A stretch of 64,000 nt of DNA from Symsagittifera roscoffensis (taxonomy: Eukaryota; Xenacoelomorpha; Acoela; Convolutidae), in assembly GCF_963678635.1 (NCBI RefSeq), contig NC_087065.1:48300381-48364380 (forward strand), in the 5' to 3' direction. Under the pieces are notes generated by a model. That model had not been told where the DNA came from. It did not search any database and worked only from the letters and a program-made list of their open reading frames with translations. Positions 46,888 through 58,818 of this stretch are shown piece after piece. The translations under genes and the position numbers were made by a program. Each line of letters starts with the position of its first letter. Position 1 is the stretch's first letter.

Positions 46888-47403
46888 ATGTCACTGAACA
46901 ATTTAGAAAATAAACAAACAATCGTACTACACAATTGTAAAATAAATAACAAAACATACGATCTTGTAATTTCACCGCAAAATCAAACAATCGGATATAC
47001 TCGCACAAAACGTCAAACAATAAAAAGAAAAATTTTGAAGTAAGCAAAGACGAATTACACGAAAAAGATTTCAAAGCGTAGAAATGCGGTCTCTGAATCA
47101 GAAGTCAGCAATTTAGATGCACTTAACAAACTAAAAGACACAGTAAATAAAAACCACCCAGTTCACCATCAATTATACTTTTCCGATTTAGAAGCTATAT
47201 CACTTCCATCAAAACAAGGAAAAAGAAGAATAAAAAACATATACAAAAATAAACGAGTACGTCTATACAATTGGAATCAACCAATCAGACACATTGAACA
47301 TTACGCACTAACAGTCATAAAACGAAAAAATGAGTCAAAGCCCAAGGGACGAAAGTCCAGACGAAGACTCTGTTGTCCCACTTATCATCATTTCACTCAC
47401 TGA
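46888..47403 (+). pseudogene. X ORF a, copy A' (in-frame TAA)
   Basis: Counterpart of 32246-32761, with the same TAA (47041-47043), same basic Cys/His tail and few substitutions. Confidence 0.4.
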
Positions 47404-47755
47404 AGACAGAGGACAAATACAATTGTGTCATAATCTAATCGCAAATATATTTGAACAAGGAACTAACCCATGTAAAGCAAAATTCCCAGAAATAAAAATC
47501 AAAAGACAAATTGTCGATCATTATATAAAAGGAATATGTAAGTTAACACAACAAAAAGGAATTTACACCATAAAACTCAGTACAGCAAGTAAACTTCATG
47601 GCAAATATGTTATTCAAACAGATGATGTCGACATAGAATTTTCAAAAATTTCACAGAATACATTAAAAACATGCAACATCAAAATTCACAGAAAGCAAAC
47701 TCAATTTTCACTAACGAGATTTTTGCAAAAAAATATAATTAATTATCTATACTAG
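47330..47755 (+). CDS. X ORF b, copy A' (141 residues)
   Basis: Counterpart of 32688-33113; intact, with about a dozen residue changes by eye (for example MSQSPRDES). Overlaps ORF a by 74 bp. Function unknown. Confidence 0.45.
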   Translation: MSQSPRDESPDEDSVVPLIIISLTEDRGQIQLCHNLIANIFEQGTNPCKAKFPEIKIKRQIVDHYIKGICKLTQQKGIYTIKLSTASKLHGKYVIQTDDVDIEFSKISQNTLKTCNIKIHRKQTQFSLTRFLQKNIINYLY

Positions 47756-47810
47756 AAAGAACAGAAACCGAAACCACATCAAGGGTTCAAACATCAAAAT
47801 CTTAGCATAG

Positions 47811-49544
47811 TTTATAATTGACTATTTTACCCACAATATAGATAGAAGCAAGAAAGAATTTTAGGCCCCAAAGTACAAATGATGACACTGTCATTGCCGA
47901 ACAATCAGATTACATCTGGGACCCTGAATGGTCTCAACCATTATTTTTGAACATTACAATAGACATCTCAAGTCAAGCAATCAGTACAATATTTTTTCAC
48001 AAAGATTATGTAAAAGTAATTCCACTTACATTAGATGCAACACCTTTGAACTATAATTCTTTTTTACCTGATAGAAGACAAAATAATAGTTTAAATTCAA
48101 ATTTTGTACAACAAAAAAACTTAAATGGAACTAGAACTCTGAATAAACAACAAGATATTCAAACACCATCACATTTTATAAATGAAGAAATAGTTAAATA
48201 GTTGAAACAATTGTAACAACTACACAACAAAATATTTCTCCAATACATCCAAACTTTACAACGGCAAAACCAAAGACTTCAATATTACCTCAACTAACAT
48301 TGCAATCTACAGTTAAACCCTCGGTTGCTAAAAATATTCACATATAGATTACCAAACATTTAGACCAATGACGAAACCACCACAAAAACAAAGAATATTC
48401 ACCAGAAGTAATTTTGCAGAACACAATTATAACTACGTAAATAGATCACAAACATCGAAACATCCTCGTACAAATCTGCATAATCGTTCATTTTCACAAC
48501 GACGAAATTCCCAACAACACACATCAAATTTCGTAAATTTTAATGGTAACCCACGTATTCCAACAGACCCAAGTGAAAACTATCCATTTTTTTAACAGAA
48601 TAAAAATAGTAAACAGCCATACCAAAATAAACATAAAACACCTTACTATACACCTAATTATCATTCATCAGATGATGACGATTTTCATGACCAAGACCAG
48701 CAACAAAACTTTAAAAACCAAAGACTCCACTCTTATCACGTAAATCAACCAGATATTTTTGAACAATATACACGAGAACAACATATGCGACAACCTAGAT
48801 CAAATCACGAACCTCAAAATAAAAATTTTTACTCACAAAACCCAGCAAATATTGATTATTATTAACCAACGCAAATGCAAAATGAAATACCACTACCATA
48901 TTATTTGCAACAACATGAAATAACAAAAAATCAACTGACAAATTTTTCACAAATGCCAACAAATGCCGCAAAATCACTAAAAATGACTATGAATCCATAT
49001 CTCATGGGTGGATCATCAATAACATCAATTAAAACACTAATGGTATTCACAGGCACAGACCCTGAATTTTCTGTAGAAGACTATTTAAATGCAGTCACAG
49101 CAAATTTAATTTTAAATATCGGACCTGAACCAATTAATACACCACTCCATCAAAATTGGATACATAGACACACAGCGTTAATCCAAATAACACTTGAAGG
49201 CGCAGCTCAGAAATGGTTTTCAGTTTTACCAATAGACATAAAAACAAATTGGAACAAATTTACACAAGAATTTTTAAAAATGTTTGCTTCTGAAAGAAAT
49301 AAACAACACCAAAGAGTTTTATGCATATTCACTGAACACTCATGATTATAAAAACACGAAAATGTCAGAAATTTTAATGATGACTCTAACACCACAATTA
49401 AAAAAAATAGCTATAAAAAAGAAAGCATCACACCCCTCATCAATTGGAGAACCAGATTCAGGTTTCAGAAAACTAGTTGACAAATTAGAACAAGCAGAAA
49501 TCACAAAGAAACTCAAAGAAACAGAAAATCTTAAACTACAATAA
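47811..49544 (+). pseudogene. gag: gag of X, copy A', includes first capsid repeat
   Basis: Counterpart of 33169-34899. CAA replaces the private TAA of the other copy, but a stop occurs at 48199 and the shared TAAs at 48593 and about 48863 remain. The capsid domain (48875-49345) is well preserved. The same deletion/frameshift precedes MSEILMMTLTPQLKK. Unit 1 of the triplication starts at 48614 within it. Confidence 0.7.
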
Positions 49545-49638
49545 GTTAATAGAATCGAAACAAATACTACACATATAAACAACATACACGACTGAGATGT
49601 AGACCTAACTGAAAAAATCACTGAAATTTTGAACATAT

Positions 49639-50799
49639 ATGAGAAAAATCTCAATTTCAAAGGTATATAATATTTCAAGAAATGGTGTAATTAATCTCGA
49701 AAATACGGACACAGCATTGCCGAATGTAGACAAAAACAACAAGATAAAAACAAAAAACAAAGAACAAAAGTACAAAGAACCAAAAACATCATTCTATCAA
49801 TACATGAAAAAGGATCAAAATTTACCAAACAAAAATATACGTAGTAATAACAGCTCTGGTAAACCACTCCCAAACAATTCAAATTTTTCAAGAAACCAAT
49901 CACCCTATAACTCTAGTTATAGAGGTAGATCACCAGAACAAAGAAATTCACGAAATTTCTCACAAAATAGATATAGTCGATCAAATAGCCAAAATAACCA
50001 ATATAGAAACAACTATTCACGATCAAATTCAAACAGAACAGAATTTTTTGACACCCGTTCCCATTCAAATTCTAGGAATAGACACTATTCAAACGATAGA
50101 TTACGTAATTCATCGTACAATAGAAATAGAAACTACTCAAATAACAGAAATAGAAGTTATTCAAAAAACAGAAACCAACATTACCAAAACAATAATTCAA
50201 GAAACAATTCCTGCAACAGATCTAATTATCAAAGAAACAATAACAATTACTATAATAGGTCACGAAACAAATCACAAAATAGGAATCCCAATTATAACAT
50301 TCGAAGAAATTATTCTCAATCCCCTTATCGAAACAACAATCGTTACCCTGATTCCCAACACAAATATAGAAGTAACACACCGAAACATCAGCGACAAATT
50401 AATCAGGTACAAACAACTGAAGAAACAACTTCAGACCCCCCTGGTATTGACAACGCAGAAAGTACCGAACTACAATTAAACCACATTAATTGTGAATCAA
50501 TAGACAGCGAGAGTGATACAAATAACACTATCTCAGTTAATATGATCACAGTCGAAAACGACTACGAACCCATTTTATACGAACAACCCTTTAGTTCACA
50601 CATTTACGAGAACAAATCGGAACTTCTTCAAGACTACTATACTAGACCCATAAGAAACGATGTATCAATTGAACAGAATGTAAATGAAATAAATACAGTA
50701 GTCATTAACGAAAAACAAGGCTCAAGTACAAATCACATTTACCAAAATATACAAAAAAATCAGCCAAGAGAAAAAATTTGGACAACCCCATTTCTCTAA
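49639..50799 (+). CDS. X nucleocapsid-like Arg/Ser/Asn-rich protein, unit 1
   Basis: Open for 386 codons. A zinc-knuckle remnant at the start (AFKxYF...GHSIAEC in unit 3) is out of frame here. The centre is about 150 residues of SRSNS/NRNRNYS repeats, a basic RNA-binding-type low-complexity tract. The C-terminal 120 residues are acidic (INCESIDSESDTNNTIS, YEPILYEQPF). The protease begins in another frame over the last 22 bases, as in Gag-Pol frameshifting. It is the NC/linker end of Gag separated from capsid by lesions near 49600. Confidence 0.55.
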   Translation: MRKISISKVYNISRNGVINLENTDTALPNVDKNNKIKTKNKEQKYKEPKTSFYQYMKKDQNLPNKNIRSNNSSGKPLPNNSNFSRNQSPYNSSYRGRSPEQRNSRNFSQNRYSRSNSQNNQYRNNYSRSNSNRTEFFDTRSHSNSRNRHYSNDRLRNSSYNRNRNYSNNRNRSYSKNRNQHYQNNNSRNNSCNRSNYQRNNNNYYNRSRNKSQNRNPNYNIRRNYSQSPYRNNNRYPDSQHKYRSNTPKHQRQINQVQTTEETTSDPPGIDNAESTELQLNHINCESIDSESDTNNTISVNMITVENDYEPILYEQPFSSHIYENKSELLQDYYTRPIRNDVSIEQNVNEINTVVINEKQGSSTNHIYQNIQKNQPREKIWTTPFL

Positions 50800-51479
50800 G
50801 AAAGCCCAAAAGTAAAGAAATTCAACCACCCAATCTTGAAATAGATTTTTTAATTGATTTAGGAGCAGAATCAAATATTATTAACAACCCTACTTGGAAT
50901 GAAATCAAATCGTTACATCCAATCCTAACACCTATAAAGACCGCCAGTAAATTAGCAACAGCACAAGGAACAACATTAGTAAATTACGGAAAAATCCAAC
51001 TTTTCCTTGTTCCCACTAGAACAATGGAACAAAATAAAAAACTAAACAAACCTTTTAAACAAACATTTAACATTACAGGCATAAAACACAATATCATTGG
51101 CATACCATTTATAACTAAGTATATTTCCACAATAAACATTTTGAATCGCAAACTTCAAATAAAAGATAAATACACAAGGACAAAAAACACATCCTTAACA
51201 TTCTTTCAAAAATTAAACAAACAACCACCATTTTTCTACAAATTTTATCCTTTTTACAATCAGGAACGAAAATACCTGAAACCACAATCAGGAAATGTAT
51301 ATAACTTTCCAATCAAACAAGTCCACCAGTACGATAAAGACCAAAACAAACAACATCTCTTTATGTCAAACCTTGAATTTAAAACCATCCATAATTTTTT
51401 TCGAATCACAATTTCATCCATAAAATATATGAAACATTCAAACTCAGATATTATTTCCTTACACGTATATAACAATTGA
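50778..51479 (+). pseudogene. pol: X protease, unit 1 (active site DLG)
   Basis: Retroviral-type aspartic protease: IDFLIDLGAESNIINN, then KHNIIGIPFI as the second conserved block. The active-site triplet is Asp-Leu-Gly (50856-50864) instead of DSG in units 2 and 3, predicted to abolish or impair catalysis. The C-terminal 120 residues lead toward RT and end at a stop. Confidence 0.65.
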
Positions 51480-51742
51480 CCATACCAGATAACACTACCC
51501 TTAGGACTCTTAGGATACTGTGAAACAAATGCTACAACTTCACCCACAAATGAAGTAGCGTATCGAGTCAATAATATACTACAATTACTAGATATATGTC
51601 AATCCACAATTCTTGATGAAGAATTATCAATAAACAGCATAATAAGCAACGAAAAAAGAAACACTGACACAAAAAAAACACCATATTTTCAACCAACGTT
51701 TAAATATCACATTATACGGAAGAACAACAAAAGTTTCTAACA

Positions 51743-52157
51743 ATGTTTAATTTTCAACATTCCCAAATAACACAACAAGAATTCAAAAAATTAGCCGAAC
51801 TATTATTAAAATTTCCAACAGTTTATGCAACATCAAAATTCGATGTTGGAAAAATTAGTTCACCACTACATTAACCTTTAAAACCTGACGCAGTTTTCAA
51901 AAAACAAAGAGCAAGTAAAGTACCGATACATTTACAAGATAAAGTAAACAGACAACTTGACGTTTTAGAACAAAATGAAATTATATCACCAGTAAACAAA
52001 GAAGAACAACCAAAATATAACACCTTTATCAACCCAGTTATCATCTTAGCTAAAGGTGAATCACTAAAAATCGTTCTAGATGCTAGATACCTCAATTCAC
52101 TAATTGACGAAACTAAATAAAATTGGCCCAATGAACCTATTCAGGTAATTCTAACAT
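51743..52157 (+). pseudogene. pol: X RT N-terminal fragment, unit 1
   Basis: MFNFQHSQITQQEFKK through LDARYLNSLIDE to PIQVILT; holds RT motif 1-2 only and stops at the repeat boundary. In-frame TAAs after SSPLH and after DETK. It cannot make RT. Confidence 0.7.
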
Positions 52158-52421
52158 AAACAGCCATACCAAAATAAACATAAAACACCTTACTATACAC
52201 CTAATTATCATTCATCAGATGATGACGATTTTCATGACCAAAACCATCAACAAAATTTTAAAAACCAAAGACTCCACTCTTATCACGTAAGTCAACCAGA
52301 TATTTTTGAACCATATACACAAAAACAACATATGCGACAACCTAGGTCAAATCACGAACCTCAAAATCATAATTTTTACTCACAAAAACGAGCAAATATT
52401 GATTATTATTAACCAACGCAA

Positions 52422-53088
52422 ATGCAAAATGAAATACCACTACCATATTATTTGCAACAACATGAAATAACAAAAAATCAACTGACAAATTTTTCACAAA
52501 TGCCAAATGCCGCAGAATCACTACAAATGACTATGAATCCATACCTCATAGGTGGATCATCAATAACATCAAATAAAACACTAATGGTATTCACAGTCAC
52601 AGACCCTGAATTTTCTGTAGAAGACTATTTAAATGCAGTCACACCAAATTTAATTTTAAATATCGGACCTGAACCAATTAATACACCATTCCGTCAAAAT
52701 TGGATACATAGACGCACAGCGTTAGTCCAAATAACACTTGATGGTGCCGCTCAGAAATGGTTTTCAGTTTTACCAATAGACATAAAAACAAATTGGAAAA
52801 GATTTACACAAGAATTTTCAAAAATGTTTGCTTCTGAAAGAAATAAACAACGCCAAAGAGTTTTATGCATAATCACTGAACACTCATGATTATAAAAACA
52901 CGAAAAGGACAGAAATTTTAATGATGACTCTAACACCACAATTAAAAAAAAATAGCTATAAAAAAGAGAGCATCACACCCCTCATCAATTGGAGGACCAG
53001 ATTTAGGTTTCAGAAAACTAGTTGACAAATTAGAACAAGCAGAAATCACAAAGAAACTCGAAGAAACAGAAAATCTTAAACTACAATA
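52422..53088 (+). pseudogene. gag: X gag capsid, unit 2
   Basis: Capsid copy with several private substitutions (FTVTDPEF, RQNWIHRRTALV) and the TAA-preceded start MQNEIPLPYYL. It shows the same frameshift after RVLC as the other units, plus an extra A in the A-run at 52940-52950 that further shifts the following segment. Confidence 0.65.
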
Positions 53089-53260
53089 AGTTAATAGAAT
53101 CGAAACAAATACTACACATATAAACAACATACACGACTGAGATGTAGACCTAACTGAAAAAATCACTAAAATTTTGAACATATATGAGAAAAATCCCAAT
53201 TTCAAAAGTATATAATATTTCAAGAAATGGTGTAATTTTCTCGAAAATACGGACACAGCA

Positions 53261-54361
53261 TTGCCGAATGTAGACAAAAACAACAAGATAAAAACAAAAA
53301 ACAAAGAACAAAAGTACAAAGAACCAAAAACATCATTCTATCAATACATGAAAAAGGATCAAAATTTACCAAACAAAAATATACGTAGTAATAACAGCTC
53401 TGGTAAACCACTCCCAAACAATTCAAATTTTTCAAGAAACCAATCACCCTATAACTCTAGTTATAGAGGTAGATCACCAGAACAAAGAAATTCACGAAAT
53501 TTCTCACAAAATAGATATAGTCGATCAAATAGCCAAAATAACCAATATAGAAACAACTATTCACGATCAAATTCAAACAGAACAGAATTTTTTGACACCC
53601 GTTCCCATTCAAATTCTAGGAATAGACACTATTCAAACGATAGATTACGTAATTCATCGTACAATAGAAATAGAAACTACTCAAATAACAGAAATAGAAG
53701 TTATTCAAAAAACAGAAACCAACATTACCAAAACAATAATTCAAGAAACAATTCCTGCAACAGATCTAATTATCAAAGAAACAATAACAATTACTATAAT
53801 AGGTCACGAAACAAATCACAAAATAGGAATCCCAATTATAACAATCGGAGAAATTATTCTCAATCCCCTTATCGAAACAACAATCGTTACCCTGATTCCC
53901 AACACAAATATAGAAGTAACACACCGAAACATCAGCGACAAATTAATCAGGTACAAACAACTGAAGAAACAACTTCAGACCCCCCTGGTATTGACAACAC
54001 AGAAAGTACCGAACTACAATTAAACCACATTAATTGTGAATCAATAGACAGCGAGAGTGATACAAATAACACTATCTCAGTTAATATGATCACAGTCGAA
54101 AACGACTACGAACCCATTTTATACGAACAACCCTTTAGTTCACACATTTACGAGAACAAATCGGAACTTCTTCAAGACTACTATACTAGACCCATAAGAA
54201 ACGATGTATCAATTGAACAGAATGTAAATGAAATAAATACAGAAGTCATTAACGAAAAACAACGCCCAAGTACAAATCACATTTACCAAAATATACAGAA
54301 AAAAACAGCCAAGAGAAAAAATTTGGACAATACCATTTCTCTTAGAAAGCCCAAAAATTAA
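53261..54361 (+). CDS. X nucleocapsid-like Arg/Ser/Asn-rich protein, unit 2
   Basis: 366-codon counterpart of 49639-50799, nearly identical through the SRSNS-type tract and acidic end, here reading a little farther (NTISLRKPKN) before its stop. Protease follows in another frame. Confidence 0.55.
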   Translation: MPNVDKNNKIKTKNKEQKYKEPKTSFYQYMKKDQNLPNKNIRSNNSSGKPLPNNSNFSRNQSPYNSSYRGRSPEQRNSRNFSQNRYSRSNSQNNQYRNNYSRSNSNRTEFFDTRSHSNSRNRHYSNDRLRNSSYNRNRNYSNNRNRSYSKNRNQHYQNNNSRNNSCNRSNYQRNNNNYYNRSRNKSQNRNPNYNNRRNYSQSPYRNNNRYPDSQHKYRSNTPKHQRQINQVQTTEETTSDPPGIDNTESTELQLNHINCESIDSESDTNNTISVNMITVENDYEPILYEQPFSSHIYENKSELLQDYYTRPIRNDVSIEQNVNEINTEVINEKQRPSTNHIYQNIQKKTAKRKNLDNTISLRKPKN

Positions 54362-54375
54362 AAAATTTCAACCAC

Positions 54376-55016
54376 CCAATCTTGAAATAGATTTTTTAAT
54401 TGATTCAGGAGCAGAAGCAAATATTATTAACAACCCTACTTGGAATGAAATCAAATCTTTACATCCAATCCTAACACTTATAAAGACCGCCAGTAAATTA
54501 GCAACATCACAAGGATCAACATTAGTAAATTACGGAAAAATCCAACTTTTCCTTGTTCCCACTAGAACAATGGAACAAAATAAAAAACCATTTAAACTAA
54601 CATTTCACATTACAGACATAAAACACAATATCATTGGCATACTATTTATAACTAAGTATATTCCCACAATAAACATTTTGAATAGAAAACTTCATATAAA
54701 AGATAAATACACAAGGACAAAAAATACATCCTTAACATTCTTTCAAAAATTAAACAAACAACCACCATTTTTCTACAAATTTTATCCTTTTTACAATCAG
54801 GAACGAAAATACCTGAAACCACTATCAGGAAATGTATATAACTTTCCAATCAAACAAGTCCACCAGTACGATAAAGACCAAAACAAACAACATCTCTTTA
54901 TGTCAAACCTTGAATTTAAAACCATCCATAATTTTTTTCGAATCACAATTTCATCCATAAAATATATGAAACATTTAAACTCAGATATTATTTCCTTACA
55001 CGTATATAACAATTGA
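54376..55016 (+). pseudogene. pol: X protease, unit 2 (active site DSG)
   Basis: IDFLIDSGAEANIINN lies around 54385-54432, followed by a frame disturbance near 54560 (NKKP in place of NKKLNKP) and KHNIIGILFITKYI. Ends at the same stop as unit 1. Confidence 0.6.
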
Positions 55017-55280
55017 CCATACCAGATAACACTACCCTTAGGACTCTTAGGATACTGTGAAACAAATGCTACAACTTCACCCACAAATGAAGTAGCGTAT
55101 CGAGTCAATAATATACTACAATTACTAGATATATGTCAATCCACAATTCTTGATGAAGAATTATCAATAAACAACATAAAAAGCAACGAAAAAAGAAACA
55201 CTGACACAAAAAAAACACCATATTTTCAACCAACGTTTAAAATATAACATTATACGGAAGAACAACAAAAGTTTCTAACA

Positions 55281-55695
55281 ATGTTTAATTTTCAACATTC
55301 CCAAATAACACAACAAGAATTCGAAAAATTAGCCGAACTATTATTAAAATTTCCAACAGTTTATGCAACATCAAAATTCGATGTTGGAAAAATTAGTTCA
55401 CCACTACATTAACCTTTAAAACCTGACGCAGTTTTCAAAAAACAAAGAGCAAGTAAAGTACCGATACATTTACAAGATAAAGTAAACAGACAACTTGACG
55501 TTTTAGAACAAAATGAAATTATATCACCAGTAAACAAAGAAGAACAACCAAAAGATAACACCTTTATCAACCCAGTTATCATCTTAGCTAAAGGTGAATC
55601 ACTAAAAATCGTTCTAGATGCTAGATACCTCAATTCACTAATTGACGAAACTAAATAAAATTGGCCCAATGAACCTATTCAGGTAATTCTAACAT
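55281..55695 (+). pseudogene. pol: X RT N-terminal fragment, unit 2
   Basis: Same fragment and same two TAAs as unit 1; ends at the unit boundary before the catalytic RT motifs. Confidence 0.7.
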
Positions 55696-55959
55696 AAACA
55701 GCCATACCAAAATAAACATAAAACACCTTACTATACACCTAATTATCATTCATCAGATGATGACGATTTTCATGACCAAAACCATCAACAAAATTTTAAA
55801 AACCAAAGACTCCACTCTTATCACGTAAGTCAACCAGATATTTTTGAACCATTTACACAAAAACAACATATGCGACAACCTAGATCAAATCACGAACCTC
55901 AAAATCATAAGTTTTACTCACAAAAACGAACAAATATTGATTATTATTAACCAACGCAA

Positions 55960-56626
55960 ATGCAAAATGAAATACCACTACCATATTATTTGCAACAACA
56001 TGAAATAACAAAAAATCAACTGACAAATTTTTCACAAATGCCAAATGCCGCAGAATCACTACAAATGACTATGAATCCATATCTCATGGGTGGATCATCG
56101 ATAACATCAATTAAAACACTAATGGTATTGACAGGCACAGACCCTGAATTTTCTGTAGAAGACTATTTAAATGCAGTCACAGCAAATTTAATTTTAAATA
56201 TCGGACCTGAACCAATTAATACACCACTCCATCAAAATTGGATACATAGACACACAGCGTTAATCCAAATAACACTTGAAGGCGCAGCTCAGAAATGGTT
56301 TTCAGTTTTACCAATAGACATAAAAACAAATTGGAACAAATTTACACAAGAATTTTAAAAAATGTTTGCTTCTGAAAGAAATAAACAACACCAAAGATTT
56401 TTATGCATATTCACTGAACACTCATGATTATAAAAACACGAAAATGTCAGAAATTTTAATGATGACTCTAACACCACAATTAAAAAAAATAGCTATAAAA
56501 AAGAAAGCATCACACCCCTCATCAATTGGAGAACCAGATTCAGGTTTCAGAAAACTAGTTGACAAATTAGAACAAGCAGAAATCACAAAGAAACTCAAAG
56601 AAACAGAAAATCTTAAACTACAATAA
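55960..56626 (+). pseudogene. gag: X gag capsid, unit 3
   Basis: Capsid domain closest to unit 1 in sequence but with the unit 2/3 deletion; TAA at 56356-56358 (TTTTAAAAA where unit 1 has TTTTTAAAA) ends the first segment, and MSEILMMTLTPQLKK continues in another frame. Confidence 0.65.
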
Positions 56627-56710
56627 GTTAATAGAATCGAAACAAATACTACACATATAAACAACATACACGACTGAGATGTAGACCTAACTGAAAAAAT
56701 CACTAAAATT

Positions 56711-57896
56711 TTGAACATATATGAGAAAAATCCCAATTTCAAAGGTAAATATTATTTCAAGAAATGCTGTAATTATTCTCAAAAATACGGACACAGCATT
56801 GCCGAATGTAGACAAAAACAACAAGTTAACCAAAAAAAAAACACAAAAGTACAAAGAACCAAAAACATCATTCTATCAATACATGAAAAAGGATCAAAAT
56901 TTACCAAACAAAAATATACGTAGTAATAACAGCTCTGGTAAACCACCCTCAAACAATTCAAATCACTCAAGAAACCAATCACCCTATAACTCTAGTTATA
57001 GAGGTAGATCACCAGAACAAAGAAATTCACGAAATTTCTAACAAAATAGATATAGTCGATCAAATAGCCAAAATAACCAATATAGAAACAACTATTCACG
57101 ATCAAATTCAAACAGAACAGAATTTTTTGACACCCGTTCCCATTCAAATTCTAGGAATAGACACTATTCAAACGGTAGATTACGTAATTCATCGTACAAT
57201 AGAAATAGAAACTACTCAAATAACATAAATAGAAGTTATTCAAAAAACAGAAACCAACATTACCAAAACAATAATTCAAGAAACAATTCCTGCAACAGAT
57301 CTAATTATCAAAGAAACAATAACAATTACTATAATAGGTCACGAAACAAATCACAAAATAGGAATCCCAATTATAACAATCGAAGAAATTATTCTCAATC
57401 CCCTTATCGAAACAACAATCGTTACCCTGATTCCCAACACAAATATAGAAGTAACACACCGAAACATCAGCGACAAATTAATCAGGTACAAACAACTGAA
57501 GAAACAACTTCAGACCCCCCTGGTATTGACAACACAGAAAGTACCGAACTACAATTAAACCACATTAATTGTGAATCAATAGACAGCGAGAGTGATACAA
57601 ATAACACTATCTCAGTTAATATGATCACAGTCGAAAACGACTACGAACCCATTTTATACGAACAACCCTTTAGTTCACACATTTACGAGAACAAATCGGA
57701 ACTTCTTCAAGACTACTATACTAGACCCATAAGAAACGATGTATCAATTGAACAGAATGTAAATGAAATAAATACAGAAGTCATTAACGAAAAACAACGC
57801 TCAAGTACAAATCACATTTACCAAAATATACAGAAAAAAACAGCCAAGAGAAAAAATTTGGACAATCCCATTTCTCTTAGAGAGCCCAAAAATTAA
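56711..57896 (+). pseudogene. gag: X zinc-knuckle remnant and nucleocapsid region, unit 3
   Basis: The frame at 56711 keeps the best knuckle trace, KKCCNYSQKYGHSIAEC, where the C-X2-C pair is degraded but H and the last C remain. The SRSNS tract is split by a TAA near 57040. The acidic end runs 57621-57896. The protease frame follows. Confidence 0.6.
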
Positions 57897-57909
57897 AAAA
57901 TTTCAACCA

Positions 57910-58557
57910 CCCAATCTTGAAATAGATTTTTTAATTGATTCAGGAGCAGAAGCAAATATTATTAACAACCCTACTTGGAATGAAATCAAATCTTTACATC
58001 CAATCCTAACACTTATAAAGACCGCCAGTAAATTAGCAACAGCACAAGGATCAACATTAGTAAATTACGGAAAAATCCAACTTTTCCTTGTTCCCACTAG
58101 AACAATGGAACAAAATAAAAAACCATTTAAACTAACATTTCACATTACAGACATAAAACACAACATCATTGGCATACTATTTATAACTAAGTATATTCCC
58201 ACAATAAACATTTTGAATAGAAAACTTCATATAAAAGATAAATACACAAGGACAAAAAATACATCCTTAACATTCTTTCAAAAATTAAACAAACAATCAT
58301 CATTTTTCTACAAATTTTATCCTTTTTACAATCAGGAACGAAAATACCTGAAACCACTATCAGGAAATGAATATAACTTTTCAATCAAACAAGTCCACCA
58401 GTACGATAAAGACCAAAACAAACAACATCTCTTTATGTCAGACCTTGAATTTAAACCCATCCATAAGTTTTTTCGAATCACAATTTCATCCATAAAATAT
58501 ATGAAACATTCAATATCAGATATTATTTCATTACACGTATATAACAATTCACCATAG
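57910..58557 (+). pseudogene. pol: X protease, unit 3 (active site DSG)
   Basis: LIDSGAEANIINN around 57930-57970, then KHNIIGILFI. This is the protease nearest the complete RT. Stops and a shift separate it from both neighbours. Confidence 0.6.
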
Positions 58558-58818
58558 CAGATAACACTACCCTTAGGACTCTTAGGATACTGTGAAACAA
58601 ATGCTACAACTTCACCCACAAATGAAGTAGCGTATCGAGTCAATAATATACTACAATTACTAGATATATGTCAATCCACAATTCTTGATGAAGAATTATC
58701 AATAAATAACATAATAAGAAACGAAAAAAGAAACACTGACTACTTCAAAAAAACACCATATTTTAAACCAACGTTTAAAATATCACATTATACGGAAGAA
58801 CAACAAAAGTTTCTAACA

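Larger units (their letters stand above)
34952..49596 (+). repeat. 14.6-kb tandem segmental duplication, copy A'
   Basis: Second copy; near-identical to 20361-34951 by eye throughout, with private indels in both. After about 49596 the X element continues past the breakpoint into its nucleocapsid and protease, showing that copy A' holds the original right side. Confidence 0.85.
48614..52160 (+). repeat. X internal tandem repeat, unit 1 (3547 bp)
   Basis: Begins CAGCCATACC and ends CTAACATAAA, where unit 2 begins. Contains late gag N-terminus, capsid, Arg/Ser/Asn-rich nucleocapsid region, protease and the first RT motifs. Confidence 0.85.
52161..55698 (+). repeat. X internal tandem repeat, unit 2 (3538 bp)
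   Basis: Head-to-tail copy of unit 1. Shares with unit 3, but not unit 1, a 3-bp deletion in capsid (ATGCCAAATGCCGCAGAATC). Confidence 0.85.

Noticed and set aside
50048..50479. 143-codon second frame inside the Arg/Ser/Asn-rich tract (also at 53592-54023), rich in Ile/Thr
   Set aside because: A by-product of a repetitive AAY/AGA/TCA tract that has no stops in the +1 frame; low-complexity Ile/Thr product without a domain.
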